The notes beneath the pieces are model-generated. The model did not search any database. It saw nothing but the letters and a program-made list of their open reading frames with translations, and had not been told where the DNA came from. From NCBI RefSeq assembly GCF_000612545.2, contig NZ_CP097800.1, positions 806,001-870,000 on the forward strand: a DNA stretch of 64,000 nt, given 5' to 3'. This stretch comes from Streptomyces sp. PCS3-D2. Lineage in GTDB: Bacteria > Actinomycetota > Actinomycetes > Streptomycetales > Streptomycetaceae. The position numbers were made by a program, and so were the translations under genes. Positions 16,990-27,411 of this stretch are shown piece by piece. Each line of letters starts with the position of its first letter. Within the stretch, counting starts at the first letter, position 1.

Positions 16990-18246
16990 TCAGCGGTCGG
17001 AGCTGAGGACGCGGCCGATCTCCGCGGAGGCCGTCCGGGCGGCCTGCCGGGGGTCCTGTCCGGTGAGCACGGCCGTCATGTAGGGCTTGATCGGGTTCTT
17101 CGCCTCGACCTCGGCCCAGCGGGCGGAGGTCGGGGTGGCTCTGCCCTGGGCGGCGCCGGGGGCCATGCTGGTGGCGCCCTCGTCGCCCTCGACCAGGTGC
17201 GCGAGGGTGGTCTTGTTCGGTACGTAGCTCATCGTGCGGGCCAGCGCGGTCTGCCACTTCTCGCTGACCAGGGCGGTGATCACCGCCACGGCCGCCTTCC
17301 GGTGCCCGGTCCGTTCCGGGATGATCAGGTCGGAACCGCCGGTGAAGACGGATCCGGCCCTGTCGGAGGTCTTGCCGGGGATCGGGAAGAAGCCGAGCTT
17401 GCCCTTGAGCTCGGGGTTGGCCGCCTCGATCTCGGCGGCCTGGCCGGGCGGGGCGATGATCTGCGCGACCTGGCCGCGGGCGAAGACCTGCGCCTGTGGG
17501 GGCGTCTCCTCGTCCGCGGCCTTCGGGCCGTCGCCGAGGGCCTGGAGCTGCTGGTAGAACTCCATGCCGGCCAGGGCCTTGTCGTCGTCGAGGGTGCCGA
17601 CCCACTTGCCGCCCGTCTCGACGGCGAGCTCGCCGCCCTCGTCCCAGATGAAGCCGGCGAGGACGTACCAGTTCTGGCCCGCCAGGTAGATGCCCTGCTG
17701 GTCGCCCTTGTCGAGCTTCTGGGTGGCCTGGATCCACTCCTGGCGGTTCTTGGGCGGGGTTTTGATCCCGGCATTCGCGAAGAGGTCCTTGTGGTAGACG
17801 ACCACACGGTTGGCGGCGTACCAGGGGACGCCGTACTGGGCGCCGTTGACGCTCCCCGGCTCGGCGAGGCCCTTGAGCCAGTCCTTGCTGCCCCACTCGC
17901 GCAGCCCTTCGAGGGTGAGTTCGGAGAGGCCGCCGGTCTCGATGTACTGCGCGACCTGGGTGTTGCCGACCTCGATCACGTCGGCGGGCTCCGTGCTCGT
18001 GCCGTCCAGCACGGCGTTGACCTTGTCTCCGATGCCCGTCCACTCCTGGATCCTGACATCGAGGTCGAGGTCGGGGTGCTCCTGCTCGAAGGACGTGGTG
18101 AACGAGTCGATGAAGTCCGCCGAGGCACTGCCCTTCATCAGCCAGAGCGTCACCTTCTGCCGCCCTGCGGCCTGATCGGCCGACTGGCCGCAGCCCGTCA
18201 GGGCGGTCGCGGCCGCGAGGGCCGTGCACACGGCGAGGAAGCGCAT
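16990..18246 (-). CDS. extracellular solute-binding lipoprotein (sugar ABC type)
   Basis: A 418-residue family 1 solute-binding protein, expected to be lipid-anchored outside the membrane and to capture an oligosaccharide or sugar. The signal peptide ends in the lipobox L16-T-G-C19. Typical elements follow: VTLWLMKGSASADFIDSFTTSF near the N-terminus, YGVPWYAANRVVVYHKDLF, and FTGGSDLIIP. The ATG at 18246 starts the signal peptide cleanly; a TTG or GTG a few codons upstream sits closer to AGAAGG and cannot be excluded. No permease or ATPase gene is nearby, so it must share a transporter encoded elsewhere. Confidence 0.88.
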   Translation of the reverse strand: MRFLAVCTALAAATALTGCGQSADQAAGRQKVTLWLMKGSASADFIDSFTTSFEQEHPDLDLDVRIQEWTGIGDKVNAVLDGTSTEPADVIEVGNTQVAQYIETGGLSELTLEGLREWGSKDWLKGLAEPGSVNGAQYGVPWYAANRVVVYHKDLFANAGIKTPPKNRQEWIQATQKLDKGDQQGIYLAGQNWYVLAGFIWDEGGELAVETGGKWVGTLDDDKALAGMEFYQQLQALGDGPKAADEETPPQAQVFARGQVAQIIAPPGQAAEIEAANPELKGKLGFFPIPGKTSDRAGSVFTGGSDLIIPERTGHRKAAVAVITALVSEKWQTALARTMSYVPNKTTLAHLVEGDEGATSMAPGAAQGRATPTSARWAEVEAKNPIKPYMTAVLTGQDPRQAARTASAEIGRVLSSDR

Positions 18247-18416
18247 CTTCAAGAGGGTCACCTTCTGGGGCTCGGTCTCAGATGGCTCGAAATTGGCATA
18301 GACCAATAGGCCGGTCAAGGGTCTTTCGCTCAGGATTGTTCACGCAAAGTTCGCGGAGCCGGACTTACTGGGGCACCGTAGAACCAGGCAAAAGCGACCC
18401 ACTGTCGGGAGACCTC

Positions 18417-18632
18417 ATGTCCAACCACACCTACCGGGTGACCGAGATCGTCGGCACCTCTCAAGAGGGCATCGATCAGGCCATTCGCAACGGGATCGCC
18501 CGTGCGGGCCGGACCGTACGGAACCTGGACTGGTTCGAGGTCGTCCAGATGCGCGGCCACATCGAGAACGGGGAGATCGCGCACTACCAGGTGGGACTGA
18601 AGGTCGGCTTCCGCCTCGAAGGCGACGACTGA
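18417..18632 (+). CDS. dodecin, flavin-binding storage protein
   Basis: A 71-residue dodecin. These proteins form hollow dodecamers that bind flavins or CoA and buffer them in the cytoplasm. The whole fold is visible: YRVTEIVGTSQEGIDQAI, then the flavin-stacking tryptophan in RNLDWFEVVQMRG, then HYQVGLKVGFRLE. The ATG at 18417 has GGGAGA 6 bases upstream. It is a single gene, divergent from the solute-binding protein and convergent with the HAD phosphatase. Confidence 0.93.
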   Translation: MSNHTYRVTEIVGTSQEGIDQAIRNGIARAGRTVRNLDWFEVVQMRGHIENGEIAHYQVGLKVGFRLEGDD

Positions 18633-18729
18633 GTCCCGTCCCCACGGGAGGCGCTGCCGGTCGGACCGGGCCGAGAGCCCCCGCATCGGCGGCCGGCCCG
18701 CGCAACGGGCACGACCCGCGGCAGTCCGC

Positions 18730-19227
18730 TCAGGTCCGGCCCTCGACCTGCTGGCCGGCGGTGAGCTCGGGCGCCTGTGCCGCCCAGTCGGCGACGACGA
18801 CCCGGAAGCCGGCCGCCCGCGCGGCCCGGCAGACGAGCTCGTCGTCGTCGACGAGCATGCGCACCTCGCGGCCGCGCGCGATCCGTCCCAGCACCTCCAG
18901 CTTGGTCGTCCGGGCCGGCCGCCGGTCCTGGTTGCCGCGCATCCACAACCGCCCCTCGGGCAGGCCGTGCCGGGTGAGCCACTCCACCGTGTCCGCGCGG
19001 CACCGCTCGGGCCGCCCGGTCAGGTACACCACCTCGCAGTCGGCCGAGCTCCGCGCCGCCAGCGCGATCCCCCGCGCGAGCGGCGGATCGGCCGGGGCCG
19101 CACCGAAGAAGCCGGCCCAGTCCCTGGGGCGGCGCTCCAGGAAATGCTGCCGGTGGGCGGTGTCGGCCAGGGTGTTGTCGATGTCGAAGACGGCCAGCGG
19201 CGGCCGCGGAGTGCTCTTCCCGCTCAT
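18730..19227 (-). CDS. HAD-superfamily phosphatase, polynucleotide-phosphatase-like
   Basis: A 165-residue HAD phosphatase. Motif I is F14-D-I-D-N-T-L, with the nucleophilic Asp first. Motif II is YLTGRPE near residue 70, and motif III/IV is MLVDDDELVCRAAR with the metal-binding acids. The small size and the spacing resemble the 3'-phosphatase domain of polynucleotide kinase-like proteins (PseT type) and acid phosphatases. The substrate is unknown. The ATG at 19227 lies 6 bases after a TAGGCT -10 box and has no Shine-Dalgarno sequence. Confidence 0.82.
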   Translation of the reverse strand: MSGKSTPRPPLAVFDIDNTLADTAHRQHFLERRPRDWAGFFGAAPADPPLARGIALAARSSADCEVVYLTGRPERCRADTVEWLTRHGLPEGRLWMRGNQDRRPARTTKLEVLGRIARGREVRMLVDDDELVCRAARAAGFRVVVADWAAQAPELTAGQQVEGRT

Positions 19228-19233
19228 CCGACC

Positions 19234-19239
19234 AGCCTA
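19234..19239 (-). promoter_or_regulatory. -10 box (TAGGCT) for leaderless HAD phosphatase mRNA
   Basis: TAGGCT on the minus strand, followed by 6 bases and then the ATG at 19227. Confidence 0.45.
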
Positions 19240-19326
19240 GTGCCGGGTCCTGCCGGCAGCAGAGCACCCGCCGGGCCGGCGCCGCCCCGGCGGGAATCCA
19301 CCCGGCCCCCGGGCGTTGAGACCTAT

Positions 19327-20415
19327 GTGATCCGAAAACTCTCGATACTCGACCGGTCGCGCACCCGCCAGGACCACCCGGCCCCGCAGGCCCTGCGCGA
19401 CACCGTCGCGCTGGCCCGGGCAGCGGAGGGGCTCGGCTACCACCGCTTCTGGGTGTCGGAGCACCACAGCGTGCCCGGCGCCGCGGGCTCGGCACCGACC
19501 GTGCTGGCCGCCGCGGTCGCCGGGGCGACGGACCGGATCCGGGTCGGCACGGGCGGGGTCATGCTGCCCAACCACCAGCCCCTCGTGGTCGCGGAGCAGT
19601 TCGGCGTACTGGAATCGCTCTTCCCCGGCCGGATCGACATGGGGCTCGGCCGCTCGGTCGGCTTCACGAGCGGCATCCGGCGCGCCCTGGGCCGGGACAC
19701 CGGGGACGCCGACCGCTTCGAGGAGCAGCTCTTCGAGCTCCTCGGCTGGTTCGAAGGCACCCAGCGGGCCTACCCCGGGGTGCACGCCCGCCCGGCGGAA
19801 GGGCTGCGGATACCCGCGTACGTACTGGCCACGGGTGAGGGTGCCGGGATCGCCGCCCGGGCGGGCCTGCCGCTGGTCGTGGGCGACCTGCGCGACCGCG
19901 AGCGGGTCGCCGGGATCGTGACGGCCTACCGGAAGGAGTTCCGGCCCTCCGCGCGGGCCGCGGAGCCGTACGTCGTGGTCTCGGGCGCGGTGGCCGTCGC
20001 GGCCACCACCGAGGAGGCCCGGCGCATCCTGCTCCCGGAGGCCTGGTCCACCGCGTATTCCCGCACCCGGGGCAGCTTCCCCGCACTCCGTCCGGCCGAG
20101 GAGATCGAGTCCTTGGAGATGAGCCCGAGGGAGCGGGACCTGTACGAGCGCGCCCTCGCCGGGCATATCCACGGGACGGAGGACCGGGTGGCGGCCGAGC
20201 TGTCCGAGATCGCAGAACTCACCGGGGCGGACGAGCTGCTGGTCACCACCTCGACGTACGACCGGACGGCCCTGCTGGACTCGTACACGCGCCTGGCCCG
20301 TATCGCGGGCCCCCCGGGGTGGGAGTCGGGGAGCGCAGACAACCGGACCAGCGGTGCGAGGAGCCTGTCGGGCGGAACGACACAGGGCCGGGGCGCAACC
20401 CGCTCGACGGCCTGA
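19327..20415 (+). CDS. LLM-class flavin-dependent oxidoreductase, MsnO8-like
   Basis: A 362-residue bacterial luciferase-like TIM-barrel oxidoreductase that uses reduced FMN or F420. Family landmarks are GYHRFWVSEHHSVPG, TDRIRVGTGGVMLPNHQPLVVAEQFG, LFPGRIDMGLGRS and, near the end, TGADELLVTTSTYD. The last ~40 residues (GSADNRTSGARSLSGG) look unstructured and extend past the usual family end. The start is GTG at 19327; the overlapping ATG at 19325 runs into a stop. The substrate is not predictable, as relatives act in secondary metabolism and in general oxidation. Confidence 0.88.
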   Translation: MIRKLSILDRSRTRQDHPAPQALRDTVALARAAEGLGYHRFWVSEHHSVPGAAGSAPTVLAAAVAGATDRIRVGTGGVMLPNHQPLVVAEQFGVLESLFPGRIDMGLGRSVGFTSGIRRALGRDTGDADRFEEQLFELLGWFEGTQRAYPGVHARPAEGLRIPAYVLATGEGAGIAARAGLPLVVGDLRDRERVAGIVTAYRKEFRPSARAAEPYVVVSGAVAVAATTEEARRILLPEAWSTAYSRTRGSFPALRPAEEIESLEMSPRERDLYERALAGHIHGTEDRVAAELSEIAELTGADELLVTTSTYDRTALLDSYTRLARIAGPPGWESGSADNRTSGARSLSGGTTQGRGATRSTA

Positions 20416-20481
20416 GGCATCCTCGACGGTGGGCGCGGCCACCCGGCCCCACTCCTGGCCTCCCCCACCCACAAGGGCCCG

Positions 20482-20487
20482 TAAACT
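20482..20487 (+). promoter_or_regulatory. -10 box (TAAACT) for leaderless UvrA-like mRNA
   Basis: TAAACT ends 7 bases before the ATG at 20495. There is no Shine-Dalgarno sequence and no clear -35 box. Confidence 0.5.
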
Positions 20488-20494
20488 GGGGTGA

Positions 20495-22912
20495 ATGCAC
20501 CAGTCCACCGAAGCCCGCACCGACCACGGCCACGACCCCTGCGTACGGGTGCGGGGGGCTCGGGAGCACAACCTGCGCGGCGTCGACGTGGACATCCCCC
20601 GCGACGCGCTGACCGTGTTCACCGGGGTGTCCGGATCCGGGAAGAGCTCGCTCGCCTTCGGCACCCTGTACGCAGAGGCCCAGCGCCGGTACTTCGAGTC
20701 CGTGGCTCCGTACGCCCGCCGCCTCATCCACCAGATCGGCGCCCCGAAGGTGGATTCCGTCACCGGGCTGCCGCCCGCGGTGTCGCTGGAGCAGCGCCGC
20801 TCCTCACCCGGCTCGCGCTCCTCGGTCGGTACGGTCACGCTGCTGTCCAACTCCCTGCGGATGCTGTTCTCCCGGGCCGGTACGTATCCGCCGGGTGCGC
20901 GGCGGCTGGACTCGGACGCGTTCTCGCCCAACACGGCCGTCGGAGCCTGCCCTTCCTGCCACGGGCTCGGCCGGATCCACCGCACCAGCGAGGAGCTGCT
21001 GGTCCCCGACCCCGGGCTGTCGATCCGCGAGGGTGCCATCGCCGCCTGGCCGGGCGCCTGGCAGGGCAAGAACCTCCGGGACATCCTGGAGACGCTCGGC
21101 CACGACGTGGACCGGCCGTGGCGGGAGCTGCCCGCGAAGGACCGCGAGTGGATCCTGTTCACCGAGGAGCAGCCGGTGGTGACCGTGCACCCGGTGCGCG
21201 ACCCGGACCGGATCCAACGGCCCTATCAGGGAACGTACATGAGCGCACGCCGGTACGTCCTGCGCACCTTCTCAGACAGCAGGAGCGCCACCCTGCGGGC
21301 CCGTGCCGAGACGTTCCTCGCCGACGCGCCGTGTCCGGAGTGCGAGGGGCTCCGACTGCGCCCGGAGGCCCTCGCCGTCACCTTCGCGGGGCGGACCATC
21401 GCCGAGCTCACCGGGCTGGCGCTGACGGATCTGGACGCCCTGCTCGCCTCCGCGCCCGTGGGCGGGGAGGCGGCGCGCGTCCTCACCGACGACCTGCGTG
21501 CGCGGATCGGGCCCGTCACGGAACTCGGCCTCGGCTACCTGAGCCTGGACCGGACCGCGCCGACCCTGTCCGCGGGCGAGCTGCAGCGGCTGCGGCTGGC
21601 CACACAGTTGCGGTCGGGGCTGTTCGGCGTGGTGTACGTGCTGGACGAGCCGTCTGCCGGGCTGCATCCGGCCGACACCGAGGCCCTGCTCGGCGTACTG
21701 GACCGGTTGAAGCAGGCCGGGAACACCGTCTTCGTCGTCGAGCACCATCTGGACGTGGTGCGGCACGCGGACTGGCTGGTGGACGTGGGGCCGCTCGGCG
21801 GCGAGCGTGGCGGGCGGGTGCTGCACAGCGGGCCGCCCGCGGCCCTGGCCGGCGTGGCGGAGTCGGCGACGGCCCGGCACCTGTTTCCGGCGCGGGAGCC
21901 GGCGGAGCCCGTCCGGGAGCTGCGCAGGCCGACCGGGGAGGTGCTCCTGAGCGGGGTGGACCGGCACAACCTGCGCAGTCTGGAGGTGGCCTTCCCGCTC
22001 GGGGTGTTCACCGCCGTGACCGGGGCGTCGGGTTCGGGGAAGTCCACGCTGGTGGGCCAGGCACTGGCCCGGGAGGTGGGCGGGCGGATCTCCGGGCCCG
22101 GCTTCCCCGTACGGCGGTTGGTGGAGGTGGACCAGAAGCCGATCGGCCGGACCCCCCGCTCCAACCTGGCCACGTACACCGGCCTGTTCGACGTGGTGCG
22201 GAGGCTCTTCACACAGGCCCCGGAGGCGAGGGCGCGCGGCTGGAGGGCGGGCCGGTTCTCCTTCAACGTGGCAGGCGGCCGGTGCGAGACGTGCCAGGGC
22301 GAGGGCTTCGTCGTGGTGGAACTGCTGTTCCTGCCGAGTACGTACGCCCCGTGCCCGGACTGCGGCGGGGCGCGGTACAACCCCGAGACACTGGAGGTCC
22401 GGTACGGGGGCCTGGACATCGCAGAGGTGCTGGCGCTGACGGTGGAGTCCGCCGCCCGGTTCTTCGCGGACGTCCCGGCGGCGGCGCGCAGTCTGCGGGC
22501 ACTGGAGGAGATCGGGCTGGGCTACCTGCGGCTGGGGCAGCCGGCCACGGAGCTGTCGGGCGGCGAGGCGCAGCGGATCAAGCTGGCGACGGAGCTCCAG
22601 CGACTGCGCCGGGACCACACGCTGTACCTGCTGGACGAGCCGACGACGGGGCTGCACCCGGCCGACGTGCGCGTGCTGCTGCGGCAGCTGCACGGACTGG
22701 TGGACGCCGGGCACTCGGTGGTGGTCGTGGAGCACGACATGGGCGTGGTGGCGGGCGCGGACTGGGTGATCGACCTGGGTCCGGGCGGCGGCGCGGACGG
22801 CGGCCGGATCGTCGCCGCGGGCACGCCGGAGGAGGTGGCCGGTTCACCGGGCAGCCGGACGGCTCCGTACCTGGCCCGGGCCCTCGCGAACCGCACCGGA
22901 GCGGCCGGATAG
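20495..22912 (+). CDS. UvrA-like ABC ATPase (short, class II type)
   Basis: An 805-residue UvrA-family protein with two ABC ATPase modules. Walker A motifs are GVSGSGKS (44-51) and GASGSGKST in the second half. Signatures are LSAGELQRLRLATQL and LSGGEAQRIKLATEL, and Walker B regions are VLDEPSAGLHPAD and LLDEPTTGLHPAD. Two zinc modules have CPSCHG/CPECEG and CETCQG/CPDCGG cysteines. At about 800 residues it is some 150 shorter than canonical UvrA and lacks room for the UvrB-binding and DNA-insertion domains. It therefore belongs with UvrA2/drug-resistance UvrA-like proteins, not the main excision nuclease. The start is probably leaderless. Confidence 0.9.
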   Translation: MHQSTEARTDHGHDPCVRVRGAREHNLRGVDVDIPRDALTVFTGVSGSGKSSLAFGTLYAEAQRRYFESVAPYARRLIHQIGAPKVDSVTGLPPAVSLEQRRSSPGSRSSVGTVTLLSNSLRMLFSRAGTYPPGARRLDSDAFSPNTAVGACPSCHGLGRIHRTSEELLVPDPGLSIREGAIAAWPGAWQGKNLRDILETLGHDVDRPWRELPAKDREWILFTEEQPVVTVHPVRDPDRIQRPYQGTYMSARRYVLRTFSDSRSATLRARAETFLADAPCPECEGLRLRPEALAVTFAGRTIAELTGLALTDLDALLASAPVGGEAARVLTDDLRARIGPVTELGLGYLSLDRTAPTLSAGELQRLRLATQLRSGLFGVVYVLDEPSAGLHPADTEALLGVLDRLKQAGNTVFVVEHHLDVVRHADWLVDVGPLGGERGGRVLHSGPPAALAGVAESATARHLFPAREPAEPVRELRRPTGEVLLSGVDRHNLRSLEVAFPLGVFTAVTGASGSGKSTLVGQALAREVGGRISGPGFPVRRLVEVDQKPIGRTPRSNLATYTGLFDVVRRLFTQAPEARARGWRAGRFSFNVAGGRCETCQGEGFVVVELLFLPSTYAPCPDCGGARYNPETLEVRYGGLDIAEVLALTVESAARFFADVPAAARSLRALEEIGLGYLRLGQPATELSGGEAQRIKLATELQRLRRDHTLYLLDEPTTGLHPADVRVLLRQLHGLVDAGHSVVVVEHDMGVVAGADWVIDLGPGGGADGGRIVAAGTPEEVAGSPGSRTAPYLARALANRTGAAG

Positions 22913-22920
22913 GGGCGTGC

Positions 22921-23167
22921 GTGCTCCGGAGACGGCAGGGGCTCTTCATCGAACCGTACGGCTGGAGCGACTGGCTGGAGCCGCGGGGCGAGGGTCGCGG
23001 CCGTGACCGTGGGCTCGGGGTGCGCGGACCGGCCCTGGACGGGCAGCAGTGTGCCCGACCAGCCGTTCGAGCTGCAGCACCACGCGGACGTACTCGTGGT
23101 CGGGCCGAACGGCGACCCGGTCCTGCCCGTGGATGCCGACGGGAACGAGCTGTACCGGTACCCGTGA
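22921..23167 (+). pseudogene. frameshifted small gene, about 80 codons, function unknown
   Basis: Two adjacent frames show coding-like third positions and protein-like sequence but do not join. The first, from a GTG at 22921, reads GLFIEPYGWSDWLEPRGEG and then degrades. The second picks up near 22990 as VAAVTVGSG and runs to a stop at 23165 through FELQHHADVLVVGPNGD and DADGNELYRYP. The switch lies near CCGCGGGGCGAG at about 22983-22994, so a one-base gain (or two-base loss) would explain it. A sequencing error is the alternative. If only the second frame is expressed, a GTG at 23051 would give 38 residues. I do not recognise the family. Confidence 0.42.
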
Positions 23168-23170
23168 AGC

Positions 23171-23821
23171 TCAGGCGTCACCGGACAGGAGCTGCTGGGG
23201 CAGTTCGCGGAAGCTCCACCGCTCCCCGCGGCGGGTGAACTGCCAGACCAGGTCGTAGCGGTCGGGCCAGGTCGCGGGAAGTCCGAGGACCTGGCCGGCG
23301 CCCAGGGCTCGCACCAGGCGGGGAATCCCGGCGTGCTCCCAGCAGACGAGTACGGGCATGGGCCCGGCCAGCGCGGCGTGCGCGAGGGCCGCTTCGGCGC
23401 CGACGGCGAACTCCGCCCGCACCGGCGTGCGCAGTGCGGTGGCCAGCGCGGACACGGTCTGCCGACACCGGGCGGGGGCTCCGCCCTTGCCGCCGGCGGC
23501 GAAGACCGCGGCGGGTCGGGGCAGCGAGGAGCCCCTGGACGGCGAGAAGAGCCGGGGCAGTTCCTCGGCCCGGCGCCAGCCCCGCCCGGCCAGCGAGCCG
23601 GGGTCGTCCTCGCCGTCCTCATCCCAGCCGGAGTCCCCGGCGTACGGCTTCTCCGCGTGCCGGATGACCATGATCACGGCGTCCTTGTGCGCGGTCTGCG
23701 GCCCGGGTGCCGGGCCGCGGGGCGCTTCCCCGCCGGAGCAGCCGGCCGCGGACAGCGGCGCGAGGGCGGCGGCCAGTACGGCTCTGCGGCGTGGTCCGGT
23801 CCTGGCGGCGGCTTCTGGCAT
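23171..23821 (-). CDS. phosphohistidine (RHxE) phosphatase-like lipoprotein
   Basis: A 216-residue protein. The N-terminus has a PRRR basic run, a hydrophobic segment and a lipobox LSAAGC, so it is probably an exported lipoprotein, perhaps by the Tat route. The mature part has the histidine-phosphatase opening VIMVIRHAEKP, with the catalytic His after Arg. A second His occurs in LVCWEHAGIPRLV. The acidic stretch GWDEDGEDDPGSLAGRGWRRA corresponds to the family's N-x-x-G-x-x-R region. The start at 23821 is chosen because it follows a CACAGT -10-like box by 6 bases. Substrate unknown. Confidence 0.82.
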   Translation of the reverse strand: MPEAAARTGPRRRAVLAAALAPLSAAGCSGGEAPRGPAPGPQTAHKDAVIMVIRHAEKPYAGDSGWDEDGEDDPGSLAGRGWRRAEELPRLFSPSRGSSLPRPAAVFAAGGKGGAPARCRQTVSALATALRTPVRAEFAVGAEAALAHAALAGPMPVLVCWEHAGIPRLVRALGAGQVLGLPATWPDRYDLVWQFTRRGERWSFRELPQQLLSGDA

Positions 23822-23892
23822 GGAGCCACTGTGTCCCATGCCCAGGGCGCCGCCGGGGCACGGCACGGCAGCCGCCCGCCCGGTCAGCCGAT

Positions 23893-23929
23893 CGGCGCAG
23901 GGCCCCGGGCCGGCCGGGCTCCTGCGCCG
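23893..23929 (-). terminator. hairpin after the sdhCAB operon
   Basis: CGGCGCAGG at 23893-23901 pairs with CCTGCGCCG at 23921-23929 (9 bp). An inner GCCC/GGGC pairing extends the stem. It lies 20 bases past the sdhB stop. Confidence 0.55.
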
Positions 23930-23948
23930 TGGGGTGCGGCCGGACGGG

Positions 23949-24691
23949 TCAGCGGGGACCCTTGCGGACGGCCCGCAGCCACTCCTTGTTCATGGCGGCG
24001 ATCGACGGGAGCGGGATGCCCTTCGGGCAGGCCGTGGCGCACTCGCCGGTGAGGGTGCACCCGCCGAAGCCCTCCTCGTCCATACGAGCCACCATGTCCA
24101 GGACGCGGGTCTCCCGCTCCGGCGAGCCCTGCGGGAGGACGTTGAGGTGGTTGACCTTGGCGGAGGTGAACAGCATCGCCGAACCGTTGGGGCACGCCGC
24201 CACGCACGCGCCGCAGCCGATGCACTCGGCGTGCTCGAAGGCGAAGTCGGCGTCGGCCTTGGGCACTGCGGTGGCGTGTGCCTCGGGGGCCGAGCCGGTG
24301 GGAGCGGTGATGTAGCCGCCGGCTTGGATGATCCGGTCGAAGGCACCCCGGTCGACGACCAAGTCCTTGACCACGGGAAAGGCCGCGGCCCGCCAGGGCT
24401 CGACGTCGATGGTGTCGCCGTCGGCGAAGGACCGCATGTGGAGCTGGCAGGTGGTGGTGCGCTCGGGACCGTGGGCGTCGCCGTTGATGACGAGGCTGCA
24501 GGCACCGCAGATGCCCTCGCGGCAGTCGTGGTCGAAGGCGACCGGATCCTCACCGCGCAGGATGAGGTCCTCGTTGAGGGTGTCGAGCATCTCCAGGAAG
24601 GACATGTCCTCGGAGATCCCGTCGACCTCGTAGGAGGCCATGTGGCCGGGGGCGGCGGCGCCGCGCTGGCGCCAGACGCGCAGGGTGAGCT

Positions 24692-24695
<4 letters not shown>
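23949..24695 (-). CDS. sdhB: succinate dehydrogenase/fumarate reductase iron-sulfur subunit
   Basis: A 248-residue subunit that carries electrons from the SdhA flavin to the membrane anchor. The [2Fe-2S] ligands are C58, C63, C66 and C83 (CREGICGAC plus TTCQLH). The [4Fe-4S]/[3Fe-4S] ligands lie in [16 protein letters not shown] and [10 protein letters not shown]. Its ATG overlaps the sdhA stop in ATGA. Third gene of sdhCAB on the minus strand. The three-gene layout without sdhD is the actinobacterial SdhABC-type set that is usually the second complex of a genome; which direction it runs in vivo is not shown by sequence. Confidence 0.95.
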
Positions 24696-26641
<1,946 letters not shown>

Positions 26642-26643
26642 GG

Positions 26644-27339
26644 TCAGTTCACCATTCCGGTCATGACGGCGACGGGGACGGACACGAAGCCCGCGAAGAG
26701 GACGAAGGCCAAGGTGTTCGCGAGGGTCCTCAGCGTCCGCTCGCGCCGGGCCCGGCCGGCGCCGAGGGTCTGGGCCGCGCTCCAGAAGCCGTGCCGGATG
26801 TGCAGGCCGAGCGCGGCCATGGCCACGATGTAGATGGTGTTCCCGTACCAGGTGGAGAAGGTGGCGAGGACGTTCTCGTACGGGTGGCCGGCCCAGGCGC
26901 GCTCGTTGACGGTGAGCGTGGTGAGGTCCAGCAGGTGCCAGACGATGAACAGGCCGAGGATGACGCCGCCCCAGCGCATGGTGCGGGTGGCGTAGCTCGC
27001 GCGGCGGCGCTTGTGGACGTACGAGACGGGGCGGGCCCTGATGTCGAGCCGGCTGAGCTGGTAGGCGGAGACGGCGTGCGCGACGACTGCGGCGAGGAGC
27101 ACCAAGCGGACGATCCACAGGGCCCACTCGTAGTGGAGGAAGGGCGAACCGAGGGTGCGCAGCCAGTGGGCGTAGCCGTTGAACTCGTCCGCCCCGAAAA
27201 AGATCTTGAGGTTGCCGAGCATGTGCACGGCGAGGTACCCGAGCATGATGAGCCCGGAGACCGCCATGACGGTCTTCTTTCCGATGGTGGAGCCCCAGAA
27301 CGAGGGGGCGCTCGTCCGGGTGCGCGGTGCCAGAGCCAT
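26644..27339 (-). CDS. sdhC: succinate dehydrogenase cytochrome b558-type membrane anchor
   Basis: A 231-residue membrane subunit with five hydrophobic helices. It binds heme b and quinone. Histidines suited to heme ligation lie in [35 protein letters not shown] and [13 protein letters not shown]. This is the five-helix b558 anchor of type B complexes, so no SdhD is needed. The start is the ATG at 27339, which follows a TACCGT -10 box by 7 bases with no usable Shine-Dalgarno sequence. It heads sdhCAB and is divergent from the LysR gene. Confidence 0.92.
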   Translation of the reverse strand: MALAPRTRTSAPSFWGSTIGKKTVMAVSGLIMLGYLAVHMLGNLKIFFGADEFNGYAHWLRTLGSPFLHYEWALWIVRLVLLAAVVAHAVSAYQLSRLDIRARPVSYVHKRRRASYATRTMRWGGVILGLFIVWHLLDLTTLTVNERAWAGHPYENVLATFSTWYGNTIYIVAMAALGLHIRHGFWSAAQTLGAGRARRERTLRTLANTLAFVLFAGFVSVPVAVMTGMVN

Positions 27340-27346
27340 GCCCTCG

Positions 27347-27377
27347 ACGGTAAGGAGGCAGGCCCCGGAAGGTCCAA
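27347..27377 (-). promoter_or_regulatory. sdhCAB promoter (TTGGAC-N19-TACCGT), leaderless
   Basis: On the minus strand, TTGGAC (27377-27372) is 19 bases from TACCGT (27352-27347), which ends 7 bases before the sdhC ATG. The -35 box abuts the dyad at 27385-27405. Confidence 0.5.
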
Positions 27378-27384
27378 GACATGA

Positions 27385-27405
27385 TGTCGGTCATCTTGAT
27401 AGACA
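27385..27405. promoter_or_regulatory. 21-bp dyad, candidate LysR-regulator operator
   Basis: TGTC-N2-TCA-N3-TGA-N2-GACA, centred at 27395 between sdhC and the LysR gene. Seven of ten base pairs match across the axis. It overlaps the region just upstream of the sdhC -35 box and 7 bases before the LysR start, as expected for autoregulation with divergent activation. Confidence 0.5.
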
Positions 27406-27411
27406 GGCCCT

